A stretch of DNA of 57,227 nucleotides from Massilia eurypsychrophila. Its GTDB lineage: Bacteria; Pseudomonadota; Gammaproteobacteria; Burkholderiales; Burkholderiaceae_D. This document shows, piece after piece, positions 6,237 through 13,762 of this stretch. Under the pieces are notes generated by a model. That model had not been told where the DNA came from, ran no database searches, and saw nothing but the letters and a program-made list of their open reading frames with translations. Position 1 is the first letter of the stretch, and each line of letters opens with the position of its first letter. Made by a program: the position numbers and the translations under genes. The DNA is taken from contig NZ_PDOC01000028.1 of assembly GCF_002760655.1 (NCBI RefSeq), forward strand, positions 1-57,227, written 5' to 3'.

Positions 6237-7180
6237 ACGGTACGCTCCAGCTTCGCCAGTTTCGAGCGCAGCGACTTGATCATGCGGATCTGGTCGTTGA
6301 TCGTATTTTGGTGGCCGGCGTTTTGCGACCTCAGTGCCGATATGTCCAAGCCCTTCTGTTTCAAGTCGGCCAGCGCCAGCGCCAGAGGATCATCGTCCGA
6401 TGCGAGCAGATTCTTGATGTACTCAAGCTGCTCGGCCTCGGCACGAACAGCGGCCGCGATTTCCTCCGGCGATGGGCCGAAGTCGTCGACCAGCTCCGAT
6501 CCCACCTCTTGAACCGGGCCCGCCGCAGCAGCATTTGATACCTGGCCAGATTGAGCACTGACGTCATGTTCGGCGCCGGGGCCGAAGTGATCATCCATGC
6601 GGGTCTCGGCGGGTTTTGTAGCGGTTTCGGCGCCACCCTGCTCTGACTTCGACTTTCCGATGTTGGCAGTGTTCTGCTCGTAGGTCTTGCCGTTGCGCTC
6701 GACCACCCGAACTGTATCTTGTGATCGATCACAAGATGGCTCCTGCGCGGACGAGAGGCGGGAGACAAATTCACGACTGACACCGCACGTCTCGGCAATG
6801 CGAGCCTGGGTCCATGTGCGCCACTCAGGATCATTCAGAAGCGTTTCGACAGCACGGCGCTTGTCCTCGTTCGTGCGACGCAGGCCGTGCGATGCGTTCG
6901 CGCCGACCGAGAAAAGGATTGCGTCCCGCTGCGTTCCGGTGCGGATCTCGGCGGCGATCTCCATTGCGCCGGCGTCACGGTGTGCGTTGTATCGATGGAA
7001 TCCGTCAGCGAGCCAGAATGTCACGCCGTCAAAGAACGTGACGACTGGCGGCAGGTCGACGGCAGCGCGGATCGCCTCAGCGTATTCGGCAATCGTGACC
7101 TGGTTAAGCTCGACGCGGGATTGAGTACCGCCATTGATACGAACGGCGTCGAGCGGGATGGTGTCGATTTCGTGGATCAT
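6233..7180 (-). CDS. ParB-like domain phage protein, 315 aa
   Basis: The ATG at 7180 (MIHEIDTIPLDAVRINGGTQSR) overlaps the previous stop by ATGA; a longer reading to 7255 would run into the upstream micro-gene. Residues 1-90 are a ParB/sulfiredoxin-type fold including LADGFHRYNAHRDAG, the DGFHR motif seen in phage ParB-like nucleases and regulators. Residues about 130-165 hold a helix-turn-helix (WTQARIAETCGVSREFVSRL). The C-terminal part is acidic with a coiled coil. It may act in replication or partition; the role is not proven. Confidence 0.8.
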   Translation of the reverse strand: MIHEIDTIPLDAVRINGGTQSRVELNQVTIAEYAEAIRAAVDLPPVVTFFDGVTFWLADGFHRYNAHRDAGAMEIAAEIRTGTQRDAILFSVGANASHGLRRTNEDKRRAVETLLNDPEWRTWTQARIAETCGVSREFVSRLSSAQEPSCDRSQDTVRVVERNGKTYEQNTANIGKSKSEQGGAETATKPAETRMDDHFGPGAEHDVSAQSGQVSNAAAAGPVQEVGSELVDDFGPSPEEIAAAVRAEAEQLEYIKNLLASDDDPLALALADLKQKGLDISALRSQNAGHQNTINDQIRMIKSLRSKLAKLERTV

Positions 7181-7284
7181 GCGGCCCCCAAATCGAAGGT
7201 GCTGAACATCCACCCGGTCGCACTCGACGAGATCACGCCATGGTTGTGAAGCCACATCGTCGCCTGCTTAATTGCGCGCTTCAT
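7177..7284 (-). CDS. Micro-gene, 35 aa
   Basis: ATG at 7284 overlaps the stop of the 60-aa gene upstream and its own TGA overlaps the ParB-like start, both as ATGA. The peptide (MKRAIKQATMWLHNHG...) has an amphipathic helical start. Its placement inside an unbroken chain of overlaps argues that it is translated. Function unknown. Confidence 0.45.
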   Translation of the reverse strand: MKRAIKQATMWLHNHGVISSSATGWMFSTFDLGAA

Positions 7285-7463
7285 GCGGACTCCATGGTCT
7301 CGATAGTCGCAGTGGCCAGGGCAGCCGAAAACATGTGCATCCAGCACCAGGCCGCCGCCGACCCACGTGCGTATGGGCAGATGGCCTGGGCGCCGGATTC
7401 AGCTGCCGCGGTGGCGGATCTGACAATCTCTGTCAGAGGAACGTTACGTTCGTGGCCGTTCAT
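7281..7463 (-). CDS. Small phage protein, 60 aa
   Basis: ATG at 7463 follows AGGAG eight bases upstream and overlaps the stop of the 124-aa gene. The product starts MNGHERNVPLTEIVRSATAA and has a hydrophobic C-terminal half with Cys, Trp and Met. It may be a small metal-binding or membrane-associated protein, but no motif is diagnostic. Confidence 0.55.
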   Translation of the reverse strand: MNGHERNVPLTEIVRSATAAAESGAQAICPYARGSAAAWCWMHMFSAALATATIETMESA

Positions 7464-7834
7464 TGGATGGCTCCTGCAGCACGATCCGCGTTCAAGTGCC
7501 TCGCCTTGCTGCAAGCCGTTTGCAGACGGCGTCGCAGGTTGTAGGCCTTCCGTTTCTCGGCCCGATGCTTGTCGTACTTGCCCTTTGTGGCGGCGATGAT
7601 TGGGGCGTGATCCGGATTGCATGGATCGAGCCTGCCTTCGACGGGACCGTGCTTCCCCTCGTAGGAGTTCAGCGCCTCGATGTACTTCCGATGCGCCTCG
7701 TTGACAGCGAGCTGCTGGCGGTGGTCCCGTATCGCAAGCACAGCCACTTCGATTAGCAGGGCGATTTGAGAAGCAGAGACGTGGGGAGTCCCTGCGCCGG
7801 CCGGTTGCCCGGCGGCGTTGCGTGTGGTTTCCAT
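7460..7834 (-). CDS. Phage protein of unknown function, 124 aa
   Basis: ATG at 7834 after AGGAG (about six bases). The protein is helical and basic; residues 45-110 (DHRQQLAVNEAHRKYIEALNSYEG...KRKAYNLRRRLQ) look like a coiled coil. It forms part of the early operon between the AlpA-like regulator and the ParB-like gene. No family recognised. Confidence 0.6.
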   Translation of the reverse strand: METTRNAAGQPAGAGTPHVSASQIALLIEVAVLAIRDHRQQLAVNEAHRKYIEALNSYEGKHGPVEGRLDPCNPDHAPIIAATKGKYDKHRAEKRKAYNLRRRLQTACSKARHLNADRAAGAIQ

Positions 7835-7843
7835 GGGGCGCTC

Positions 7844-8056
7844 CTAGACCGAGGCGATCAGCTTGCGGATGTCTTCCACTTTCCAGACGGTGACACCTGG
7901 GGAGAGTTTGAATCCTGCCGGGTAGATGCCTGACTTGATGCCGCACCACCAAGCGGTGCGGCCGATAGGAATGAGTGCGGGGACTGGCGGCACCGCTTTC
8001 GGATTGCCGATGATCTGGGGAAGTCGAAGAAATCCGGTTTCAGGAAGTTTGCTCAT
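7844..8056 (-). CDS. AlpA-family phage regulator, 70 aa
   Basis: The start ATG at 8056 gives MSKLPETGFLRLPQIIG, the standard AlpA opening; a longer reading from 8101 is unlikely. The helix-turn-helix follows (IPIGRTAWWCGIKSGIYPAGFKLSPGVTVWKVEDI), including the S/T-x-W-W-pattern and the P-x-K-L-S-x-R/G-x-V-W-core. AlpA proteins are small DNA-binding activators or excision factors of prophages. It ends 10 bases before the 124-aa gene and probably shares its transcript. Confidence 0.85.
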   Translation of the reverse strand: MSKLPETGFLRLPQIIGNPKAVPPVPALIPIGRTAWWCGIKSGIYPAGFKLSPGVTVWKVEDIRKLIASV

Positions 8057-8169
8057 GATTGCATCCATTCGTAAGTGACCGCACTTGGCCGATGGAAGCA
8101 AGGTTAGGCAATATGAACTTGTCGCGAAACCCTTGTGCTCGCAACATGCGCACTATGCCTGCAAACTAC

Positions 8170-9000
8170 TCATGGTGCTGGCAGGGTTCCAACTTCCGCT
8201 TCTTTTTCCCAGATTCGGCACCAATCCTCGATTACCTTTGTGCTTTCCAGCTCTTCACATTTTTCCAGCATGTCGCGAGCAAACGCCGCCTTCCCCTTAT
8301 AAAACACTCGGCCGGCCTGCCAGCCGCGCCAGCACTCTTTTACAAACGATTTTTCTTTTTGCTTTGGGTCTTCCGCATAGCGAATCTTTGCTTTTTCGAT
8401 GGCTGACTCGCGCAATTTCCGAGCAACCCCAGTTTCGATGGAAGAATCAGAAAGTTCATTTAAGTAGTCAATCGAATCGTCACGATGCTCAATATTCGCC
8501 CATAGCAACTGCTTAGCGGCATGTAGAAGATCGCCGACAAACTTCATCGTGAGACCGGCACTGGAAAGGTCGCCTAGCGCTTTGTCGATGATGAGCAACG
8601 ACGTAAATCCCCAAATTTGCATTGGCAAAATCTGGCTCTCGACATTTGGTGTCTCGGAATTATCTAGACCATGTATGGCCCAAAACGCAATCGCTCTCTC
8701 CTCTGGATCGGCATGCCGCATGGGAGCCTGGTCACTCCAATTTTCGCGTCCGACCGCTGCAAGTCTATAAATTTCGTTCTTGAGATTTTGCGTCCAGCCC
8801 TCACCAACCTCCTTGAAAGCGTGCCCACCCGAGCGATTGCTTGAGCCTAGGCCATGGAGTTCTATGCCATGAGATAGGTCAAATGCTTCCACGATGAGGG
8901 AGCCTAGATTCTCAACTACATTTTGATCTTCGTGTTCCCGGAAACACCCCGGCTTTATGCTTCCGTCGACGTCGAAATTCACAAATACTGATTCGCGCAT
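8170..9000 (-). CDS. Unknown 276-aa protein, AT-richer than neighbours
   Basis: ATG at 9000 (MRESVFVNFDVDGSIKPG) follows AAAGGGA about eight bases upstream; longer readings would overlap the upstream gene. The protein is soluble and acidic, with a mostly helical C-terminal half. Its DNA is visibly AT-richer than the adjoining phage genes. Unlike most neighbours, it has about 100 bases of free sequence on each side instead of overlaps. These features suggest an acquired cargo gene (moron), perhaps with a host-interaction or defence role; no domain is recognised. Confidence 0.65.
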   Translation of the reverse strand: MRESVFVNFDVDGSIKPGCFREHEDQNVVENLGSLIVEAFDLSHGIELHGLGSSNRSGGHAFKEVGEGWTQNLKNEIYRLAAVGRENWSDQAPMRHADPEERAIAFWAIHGLDNSETPNVESQILPMQIWGFTSLLIIDKALGDLSSAGLTMKFVGDLLHAAKQLLWANIEHRDDSIDYLNELSDSSIETGVARKLRESAIEKAKIRYAEDPKQKEKSFVKECWRGWQAGRVFYKGKAAFARDMLEKCEELESTKVIEDWCRIWEKEAEVGTLPAP

Positions 9001-9100
9001 AGCATCCCTTTCGATGCCCCTGAAAAAAGGTGCCAGCCCAGCCCGCCAGGGAAGCGGGTTTTCGGGGATCAGCCTGAGGGCTGGCGTAAACTTGTGCTGC

Positions 9101-9406
9101 TTACTCTTCGCTCGCGCCCTCGGCCGCCAACTCCGCCGTGACAAGCAAGTACTGAAAATGCCGCACGTCTAAGCGGGCCGGTATGCCCTCCTTTAATTGG
9201 CTGACCAGGTACTGCGGGTCGCGCAGTTTGCGCCAGTCAACCAGCTCTGCTTCAAGCTGCTTGATCCGAGCAATTTTCGCCGCATCGTAGGTAACCGCCA
9301 ACGACAGCTTATGCTCGCGAATCTGCGCCTGCTCTTCCAGGACAGTGATTTGCCATTTCAGCGCCAGCATCTCGGACACTGCAGGAACTCCATCAATTGA
9401 ACTCAT
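9101..9406 (-). CDS. Coiled-coil phage protein, 101 aa
   Basis: ATG at 9406 is preceded by GAGGA about six bases upstream. Residues about 10-65 (SEMLALKWQITVLEEQAQIREHKL... and ARIKQLEAELVDWRKL) give a strong coiled-coil pattern, so it is probably an oligomer. No known family. Upstream bases 9407-9513 hold only a perfect hairpin. Confidence 0.6.
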   Translation of the reverse strand: MSSIDGVPAVSEMLALKWQITVLEEQAQIREHKLSLAVTYDAAKIARIKQLEAELVDWRKLRDPQYLVSQLKEGIPARLDVRHFQYLLVTAELAAEGASEE

Positions 9407-9467
9407 TCGAATTCCTCGCGTGTAATAGACTTAGGTACCCGATAATGTACGATAAATTCCCGGTTCC

Positions 9468-9498
9468 GCCCAATCGCCATTTCTGCAGGCGATTGGGC
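9468..9498 (-). terminator. Perfect 10-bp hairpin between small phage genes
   Basis: GCCCAATCGC (9468-9477) and GCGATTGGGC (9489-9498) are exact inverted copies with an 11-base loop. No T run follows on the leftward strand, so it may be an attenuating hairpin, an operator or an RNA-processing site more than a full terminator. Confidence 0.4.
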
Positions 9499-9513
9499 CC
9501 ACCGCTCACGCCG

Positions 9514-9732
9514 CTATTCCTTCCTCGTTTCGACCAGGCGCAGCGATGGTGCGGCCCGACGTGGGCAGTGCACTGCTTGACCTGCCGTCACCCGCTCGAT
9601 GAACGCCTGGCTGCGGTCATCCATAGCGCGAAACGCCCTGAGCACGGACATCTCTTGCTGCGTTAAGTCGGGAGGCGCGGTCGCCCCTGCGGCTCGCGCG
9701 AGCGATCGTGGCGGTTTCTTAGAATCGCTCAT
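9514..9732 (-). CDS. Small phage protein, 72 aa, paralogue of the next gene
   Basis: The ATG at 9732 (MSDSKKPPRSLARAAGA) overlaps the stop of the 132-aa gene by ATGA. The core (LTQQEMSVLRAFRAMDDRSQAFIERVTAGQAVHCPR) matches the C-terminal third of that neighbour (LTSREMAVLKAFRLADQRGRASIHDYALGQAEDWPR). The pair therefore arose by duplication of this short domain. Function unknown. Confidence 0.6.
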   Translation of the reverse strand: MSDSKKPPRSLARAAGATAPPDLTQQEMSVLRAFRAMDDRSQAFIERVTAGQAVHCPRRAAPSLRLVETRKE

Positions 9733-10127
9733 GCACCACCTCCACTTTCTGCACCCGGCGCATCGAACGCATAGCGCGGCCAATCTTCGGCCTGGCCCAG
9801 CGCGTAGTCATGGATTGACGCGCGCCCCCGTTGGTCGGCTAGGCGGAAGGCCTTTAACACTGCCATCTCTCTTGACGTTAAGCCGAGCGGCTGAACAGAG
9901 TCGAAGCCCAGCTCCCAGGCGGTGACCATACCGGCGACATCCGCGTGATCGCTGGACTCCTCGACTAGATCGGCACGCCGGTGCGCGCGACGCTTCTCGA
10001 ATGCATCGGCAGGATCGGAACCGCCCACCAGGTTTTCGAGGGCGTCTCTTCCAGCCTTCTCGCCAAGGACGCGCATACTGGCCCGAGCGATTGCACGAGC
10101 ACGAGGTTCGCTGGAGTCGATTTTCAC
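9729..10127 (-). CDS. Phage protein, 132 aa, GTG start
   Basis: I place the start at GTG 10127 (read as MKIDSSEPRARAIARAS): GAAGGAG lies eight bases upstream and the GTG overlaps the preceding TGA (GTGA). The ATG at 10178 would lie inside the upstream gene with no ribosome site. The N-terminal half is Arg/Ala-rich and helical, and the C-terminal third is the short domain shared with the 72-aa neighbour. No known family. Confidence 0.6.
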   Translation of the reverse strand: MKIDSSEPRARAIARASMRVLGEKAGRDALENLVGGSDPADAFEKRRAHRRADLVEESSDHADVAGMVTAWELGFDSVQPLGLTSREMAVLKAFRLADQRGRASIHDYALGQAEDWPRYAFDAPGAESGGGA

Positions 10128-10738
10128 GATGCTGCTCCTTCGCCGCTGATGCCATCCGGTGGGTTGCAGTTCCGCCAATGCGTCACAGCGCCTTCGGCAA
10201 AGGTGCCGCCATCAATCGGTGAGTACCAGCAATCGACGGCACAATCGAGGCAGGCAACCCGAGGCTGCCCGCGCGAGTCGTCCCAAACAACAACAGGCTC
10301 TTCAATCGGGGGCCTCGCAACCGACGCTACCGAAATCCAGCACTCCGATGGTGCCGCCTTGAGCACACCGAGTGCGCCTTGCAGGTCGACGCGGGTATCG
10401 CAGAGGATGTCGCTGCGGCCGTCCGCAAAGCGAACAGTGAGCAGAGCCAGGCGGTTCAGTGACGTCATGCGCTTCTTCAGCTTCGCGAGCGTCAGGCCGT
10501 CGAGCGGAAGTTCGGCCATGGCGTGAATGCCCGCGACCATCGAAGCTATTTCATCAGCGATGCAAATGCCGAGGTCAATAGCTTCGACTGCAGACGTCGC
10601 AATATCTATCGGAAATTGGGCTGGAGTGGGCGCCGGAGCGGCAAGCGCCGCCGCAATCTCCGAGCGCCATGGATGGTCAGCGTGAAAATGGGCCGCGGCC
10701 ATGTAGCCGTCCAGCCTGGTGAGTACGGCGGCGCTCAT
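10124..10738 (-). CDS. Phage protein with DUF551-like C-terminus, 204 aa
   Basis: Starts at ATG 10738, overlapping the stop of the 101-aa gene. The central region (IDLGICIADEIASMVAGIHAMA...RLALLTVRFADGRSD) is homologous by eye to the neighbour at 10735-11040. The C-terminal 70 residues resemble DUF551-type phage proteins: a P-x-x-x-x-V-x-V-W-strand, paired Cys (CLDCAVDC), and W-Y-S-P-I-D-G-G-x-F...V-T-H-W-R near the end. Such proteins are common phage cargo of unknown role. Confidence 0.6.
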   Translation of the reverse strand: MSAAVLTRLDGYMAAAHFHADHPWRSEIAAALAAPAPTPAQFPIDIATSAVEAIDLGICIADEIASMVAGIHAMAELPLDGLTLAKLKKRMTSLNRLALLTVRFADGRSDILCDTRVDLQGALGVLKAAPSECWISVASVARPPIEEPVVVWDDSRGQPRVACLDCAVDCWYSPIDGGTFAEGAVTHWRNCNPPDGISGEGAAS

Positions 10739-11040
10739 GATGCAGCCCTCAGCGCAGCGACGACCTCATGCGCCTGGTCGCGATAAAAGCTAAATGTCTC
10801 CATCCGTTCGTCAGCGAAGTGCGCCGCGAGACGTGCGAAGCGTTCGATTGTGCGAAGCCGCGCAAGCATCTGATCCTGGCTGAGGTCGCTCACTTGCGCC
10901 GAGGCTTCGATTGTTTTGAAGATCGTGTGCATCTCGTCGAGAATGCTCATGCCAAGGTCGGAAGCGTTCATGGCATCGTGAGCGACGTCCAGCGCGGAGC
11001 CCTTCTCGTTTCCGGCCGGCGCCGTTGCGCGGGCGGTCAT
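10735..11040 (-). CDS. Phage protein, 101 aa, paralogue of the preceding domain
   Basis: ATG at 11040 (MTARATAPAGNEKGS) overlaps the upstream stop by ATGA. Residues 28-90 (ASDLGMSILDEMHTIFKTIEASAQ...RFARLAAHFADERMETF) match the central part of the 204-aa neighbour. This small helical domain is therefore duplicated in tandem, once alone and once fused to a DUF551-like tail. Confidence 0.6.
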   Translation of the reverse strand: MTARATAPAGNEKGSALDVAHDAMNASDLGMSILDEMHTIFKTIEASAQVSDLSQDQMLARLRTIERFARLAAHFADERMETFSFYRDQAHEVVAALRAAS

Positions 11041-11330
11041 GCTGCTGCTCCCGAACGAACGGTCATAAATGGAAGAATTTCTTTGATTTCGGTGGCGAAT
11101 TGCCACGCGAGCGCCAAATAGCTCTGCCGCGAGTTCTCGTTCAATGCGGCGAAATTCTCTTCGCCGTCGCCGCCGATCATTAGTAGGATTGCAGAAAGCT
11201 GATCGGCGCGCATCGCAGCGTGATCTTCCAAGTCGACAGGACTGACATGGAGATACCCGTATTCTGCGCTCAATACAATTTTCTGTTGCACGTTTGATTT
11301 GTTTGCGTTACTCTTATTTTCGTTAGTCAT
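11037..11330 (-). CDS. Phage protein, 97 aa
   Basis: ATG at 11330 (MTNENKSNANKSNVQQK) with GGAAG about eight bases upstream; a reading from 11396 lacks a site. The N-terminus is Asn/Lys-rich and disordered, followed by a beta strand and two helices ending in WQFATEIKEILPFM. It is the upstream member of the ATGA-coupled chain with the two genes that follow. Function unknown. Confidence 0.55.
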   Translation of the reverse strand: MTNENKSNANKSNVQQKIVLSAEYGYLHVSPVDLEDHAAMRADQLSAILLMIGGDGEENFAALNENSRQSYLALAWQFATEIKEILPFMTVRSGAAA

Positions 11331-11434
11331 TTTTGTCTTCCAAAAGGGCGAAATGATCCACGCGGCCCGGAATGTCTCAATCATCCCTGTGGCCACAACC
11401 CCTAGTTCCGCTAGGCCGGTTGGTACTGACTTAG

Positions 11435-11461
11435 AGGGGCGCCTTGCCGGGCGCCCCTTTT
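11435..11461 (+). terminator. Strong 9-bp hairpin with T tail
   Basis: AGGGGCGCC (11435-11443) pairs with GGCGCCCCT (11450-11458), six-base loop, then TTTT on the plus strand. It lies just past the KilA-N stop. The T run is on the plus strand, but the stem could also slow leftward transcription. Confidence 0.5.
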
Positions 11462-11495
11462 CACGTCAGGGTCTGTTTGTCTCCTGATCTGCTGG

Positions 11496-12134
11496 CTAGT
11501 CGGCCACCTCCTCAAATCCAGATAATGGAAGCTGGCCCGCGCCTGTAGTCGACAACTGCCCAGTAGCGTGCAGCAAGCGCCAGTCGTCAAGCGTGTCGGT
11601 GCCGCTGGCGATGCGCGCGGCCACCGGCACGACACGGCTGGCCTGACCCTTGGTCATGAAGCGGAAGTTGGTTGATCCGGCGGCCGCATTGAAGGCGCGA
11701 TAGCTGACCGGGAAAGCGAGCCGGAATCTGCGCAGCGCGTGGGCCGCGGCGAGATACAACGGCATGCGCTCCGCGACCGTGCTCAGTTCGTCCGCAAGTT
11801 CGCCGTCCAGTGGCTCGCCACGCAAGAGATGCTCAATCTGATCATCGCACCAGAGCGCGAAGTCGACGTCGAGCCAGCGCGCAAACATGACAGCTAATTT
11901 CGGATGTAGCCACGTTCCGCCGCCAAGATCAGGCCGGCCGCGCTTCGTCTTCAAATGCGGGATTTTCCCGTGTTTGCGCGCGATCGCGCCCAAGTATTCG
12001 ACAGTCGTCGGAAGGCGCAACCACTCGCCAGCCTCCTTGCCGTAGCGCTTCGCTGCGGCCGTCGCATTGAACCAGCCGTCATCCTGGAAGCTGAACGCGA
12101 CGCCTTGATACTCGGCAGTGACCAGGGCAGTCAT
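11496..12134 (-). CDS. KilA-N domain phage protein, 212 aa
   Basis: Residues about 8-105 are a KilA-N DNA-binding domain: FSFQDDGWFNATAAAKRYGKEAGEWLR, the linking region and GGGTWLHPKLAVMFARWLDVDFALWCDDQI. KilA-N proteins occur in many temperate phages and often act as regulators or antirepressors. The C-terminal half (residues 115-212) is unassigned. The ATG overlaps the stop of the Arc-like gene by ATGA, so both should come from one leftward promoter under the operator region at 12332-12437. Confidence 0.88.
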   Translation of the reverse strand: MTALVTAEYQGVAFSFQDDGWFNATAAAKRYGKEAGEWLRLPTTVEYLGAIARKHGKIPHLKTKRGRPDLGGGTWLHPKLAVMFARWLDVDFALWCDDQIEHLLRGEPLDGELADELSTVAERMPLYLAAAHALRRFRLAFPVSYRAFNAAAGSTNFRFMTKGQASRVVPVAARIASGTDTLDDWRLLHATGQLSTTGAGQLPLSGFEEVAD

Positions 12135-12316
12135 TTAGCCGTCCGTTCAGACTGTGCGTTCGCCGCAGCGAGCCCGCACTCGATAAGGAGCAGAATCTCA
12201 GCATTCATTGACCGTCGATTCTGCGCCGCCAGCGCCTTTAGCGCTGCCTTCTGGCCCGAGTCGAATCGCACTATGTATTTTTCTCCGGCCTGGGCTCTAC
12301 GCGATGGCGAATGCAT
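12131..12316 (-). CDS. Arc-like ribbon-helix-helix repressor, 61 aa
   Basis: ATG at 12316 is preceded by AAGGAG six bases upstream. The sequence EKYIVRFDSGQKAALKALAAQNRRSMNAEILLLIECGL is a typical Arc/MetJ fold: a beta strand that reads the major groove, then two helices with the conserved RSMNAEI. These proteins bind palindromic operators as dimers. It heads the leftward phage operon and faces a second Arc-like gene across an operator-rich intergenic region. Confidence 0.85.
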   Translation of the reverse strand: MHSPSRRAQAGEKYIVRFDSGQKAALKALAAQNRRSMNAEILLLIECGLAAANAQSERTAK

Positions 12317-12331
12317 TATTTCTCCTTGATA

Positions 12332-12437
12332 TGGCTCAATGCCAGCATCAAATATAATTGATGAGTTAGCTTGGCGCAAGGTAAATATATGGCTCAGAGC
12401 CAGTATTTTTAAAATGACGCTGAGCCAGTATGCTGGC
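12332..12437. promoter_or_regulatory. Divergent operator region with three related palindromes
   Basis: Between the two divergent Arc-like genes are TGGC-TCAAT-GCCA (12332-12344), TGGC-TCAGA-GCCA (12390-12402) and GCCAG-TATG-CTGGC (12424-12437). The half-site TGGCTCA recurs in all three. Spacing and symmetry suit ribbon-helix-helix dimers. The region must hold both divergent promoters, but I cannot place boxes with confidence. Confidence 0.6.
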
Positions 12438-12441
12438 GCCT

Positions 12442-12909
12442 ATGACCAATGAAAAGCCAACGCGCACACCTCAGGCCGCCGATAAGTACATTGTCCGGCT
12501 CCCGGAAGGCATGCGCGATCGCATCGCGGCTGCGGCGAAGGAGTCGAATCGAAGCATGAATGCCGAGATCGTTCAGCGACTAGCTATCACGCTGAGCTCT
12601 AGTGAAGAACTGAACGCAGAGCTTGAATCTGCTGGTTATGCGGTGCTGCCACGGCTCATGACCATGGAAATCGCTGACCGCGCAGCGACAGAAGGTGCGT
12701 CGATTCAGGAGATGACGGCGCGGATTTTCGCAGCTGGCATGCATAAGGACGCCCCGGAAGTTTTGTATATTTCAGTACAGCCTGGCGCCACGGTCCAAGA
12801 CGTTCGCGCGGTTCTTGAGGCTGCGAAGGGAATTATCTCTGATGTCGCCACCATAGTTTCCGAGCCCGGTCGAAGTACGAAAAAGAAAACCCCGAAAGCA
12901 GGTACTTGA
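12442..12909 (+). CDS. Arc-like ribbon-helix-helix protein with extra C-terminal domain, 155 aa
   Basis: I take ATG 12442 (MTNEKPTRTPQAADKYIVRL); ATG 12430 would add four residues and overlap an operator palindrome. No ribosome site precedes either, so translation may be leaderless. Residues 14-50 form an Arc fold (DKYIVRLPEGMRDRIAAAAKESNRSMNAEIVQRL) very like the divergent 61-aa protein. The rest is an unassigned domain of about 100 residues. It probably sets the lysogeny switch or autoregulates the divergent promoters. Confidence 0.75.
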   Translation: MTNEKPTRTPQAADKYIVRLPEGMRDRIAAAAKESNRSMNAEIVQRLAITLSSSEELNAELESAGYAVLPRLMTMEIADRAATEGASIQEMTARIFAAGMHKDAPEVLYISVQPGATVQDVRAVLEAAKGIISDVATIVSEPGRSTKKKTPKAGT

Positions 12910-12921
12910 TATCGAATCAGG

Positions 12922-12939
12922 TGGGCAAATCTTTGCCCA
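12922..12939. repeat. Perfect short palindrome
   Basis: TGGGCAAA-TC-TTTGCCCA, 8-base arms with a 2-base centre, shortly after the Arc-like gene stop. It may be an operator or a weak hairpin; no T run follows. Confidence 0.35.
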
Positions 12940-13018
12940 AAGAATGCGTGATGCTGCTGAAATTTTGCTGACTATCAAGCGATAGATCTTGGCGCGCTCA
13001 CCTCCAGCCCCCCCCCTA

Positions 13019-13654
13019 TCAGAACTGCAGTTCAGCCTGACCGGATTCTAGATGCACGACCGCTATTGGCACTCGGTGTTGACCCGCCAAGGGCGTGAAG
13101 TCGCGATCGATGACTGCGTGACCGTGGAACAACGATTCCTGCGCCCGCACCACTTCGAACGCCCTATTCATTCGATGGTCCAGGGTGCCTCCCGTTATGA
13201 GGAGATGGACGCAAAGACTTGGGCGGTCGTTGTTGAAATTGGTGAGCGCGACATTGTAGGCCGCCGCTTGCGAGTAGCTTGCAGCGATAGCAGAATCGGA
13301 TCTTTCTGTGGCTTCGCGCTGCATCAATATTTCGAGCGGCGTGGCCGAAATGGGCGCCGCCAGACGGTCCGCCCAAGGCGTGGCGCCTTCACGATCGTCA
13401 TCGATGGAATACGCGCTTACTAGACGCCAGTCTCGTTCACCTTTGGCACTCCAATAAACTCGATTCAAAACCAGCTCTTGGTCGGCCGTGTCGGCAAAGT
13501 CTATGCTGTGCCCTCGTTTTTGGGAGATATCCTCTGCCGCGAGCCAAGCCTCACCATGCAGATCTTTGGGGGTGAGGTTGCCTCCTATGCTGCTTGCGAT
13601 GCGACGAAATCTAGAAGTTGCGTTTTTTACGAAAGCGGAAAAACGTTTTAGCAT
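13019..13654 (-). CDS. Unknown phage-region protein, 211 aa
   Basis: ATG at 13654 (MLKRFSAFVKNATSRF) follows GGAG; a reading from 13672 adds six residues. The N-terminus is a basic amphipathic helix. The C-terminal part has alternating strands (LCVHLLITGGTLDHRM, RVPIAVVHLESGQAEL) suggesting a compact alpha/beta domain. It is leftward, convergent to the Arc-like gene, and lies beside decayed phage genes. A poly-C run (nine C) sits just past its stop. No family recognised. Confidence 0.55.
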   Translation of the reverse strand: MLKRFSAFVKNATSRFRRIASSIGGNLTPKDLHGEAWLAAEDISQKRGHSIDFADTADQELVLNRVYWSAKGERDWRLVSAYSIDDDREGATPWADRLAAPISATPLEILMQREATERSDSAIAASYSQAAAYNVALTNFNNDRPSLCVHLLITGGTLDHRMNRAFEVVRAQESLFHGHAVIDRDFTPLAGQHRVPIAVVHLESGQAELQF

Positions 13655-13762
13655 GCTCCGACTCCAAAACAAAAATGTCGGATAGTAACGTTATCAAATC
13701 GATCCGTCTGTAAAGTGATGCCACTATGGAGTCATTTCACAGAATAATTTGCAAGGGAAAGC

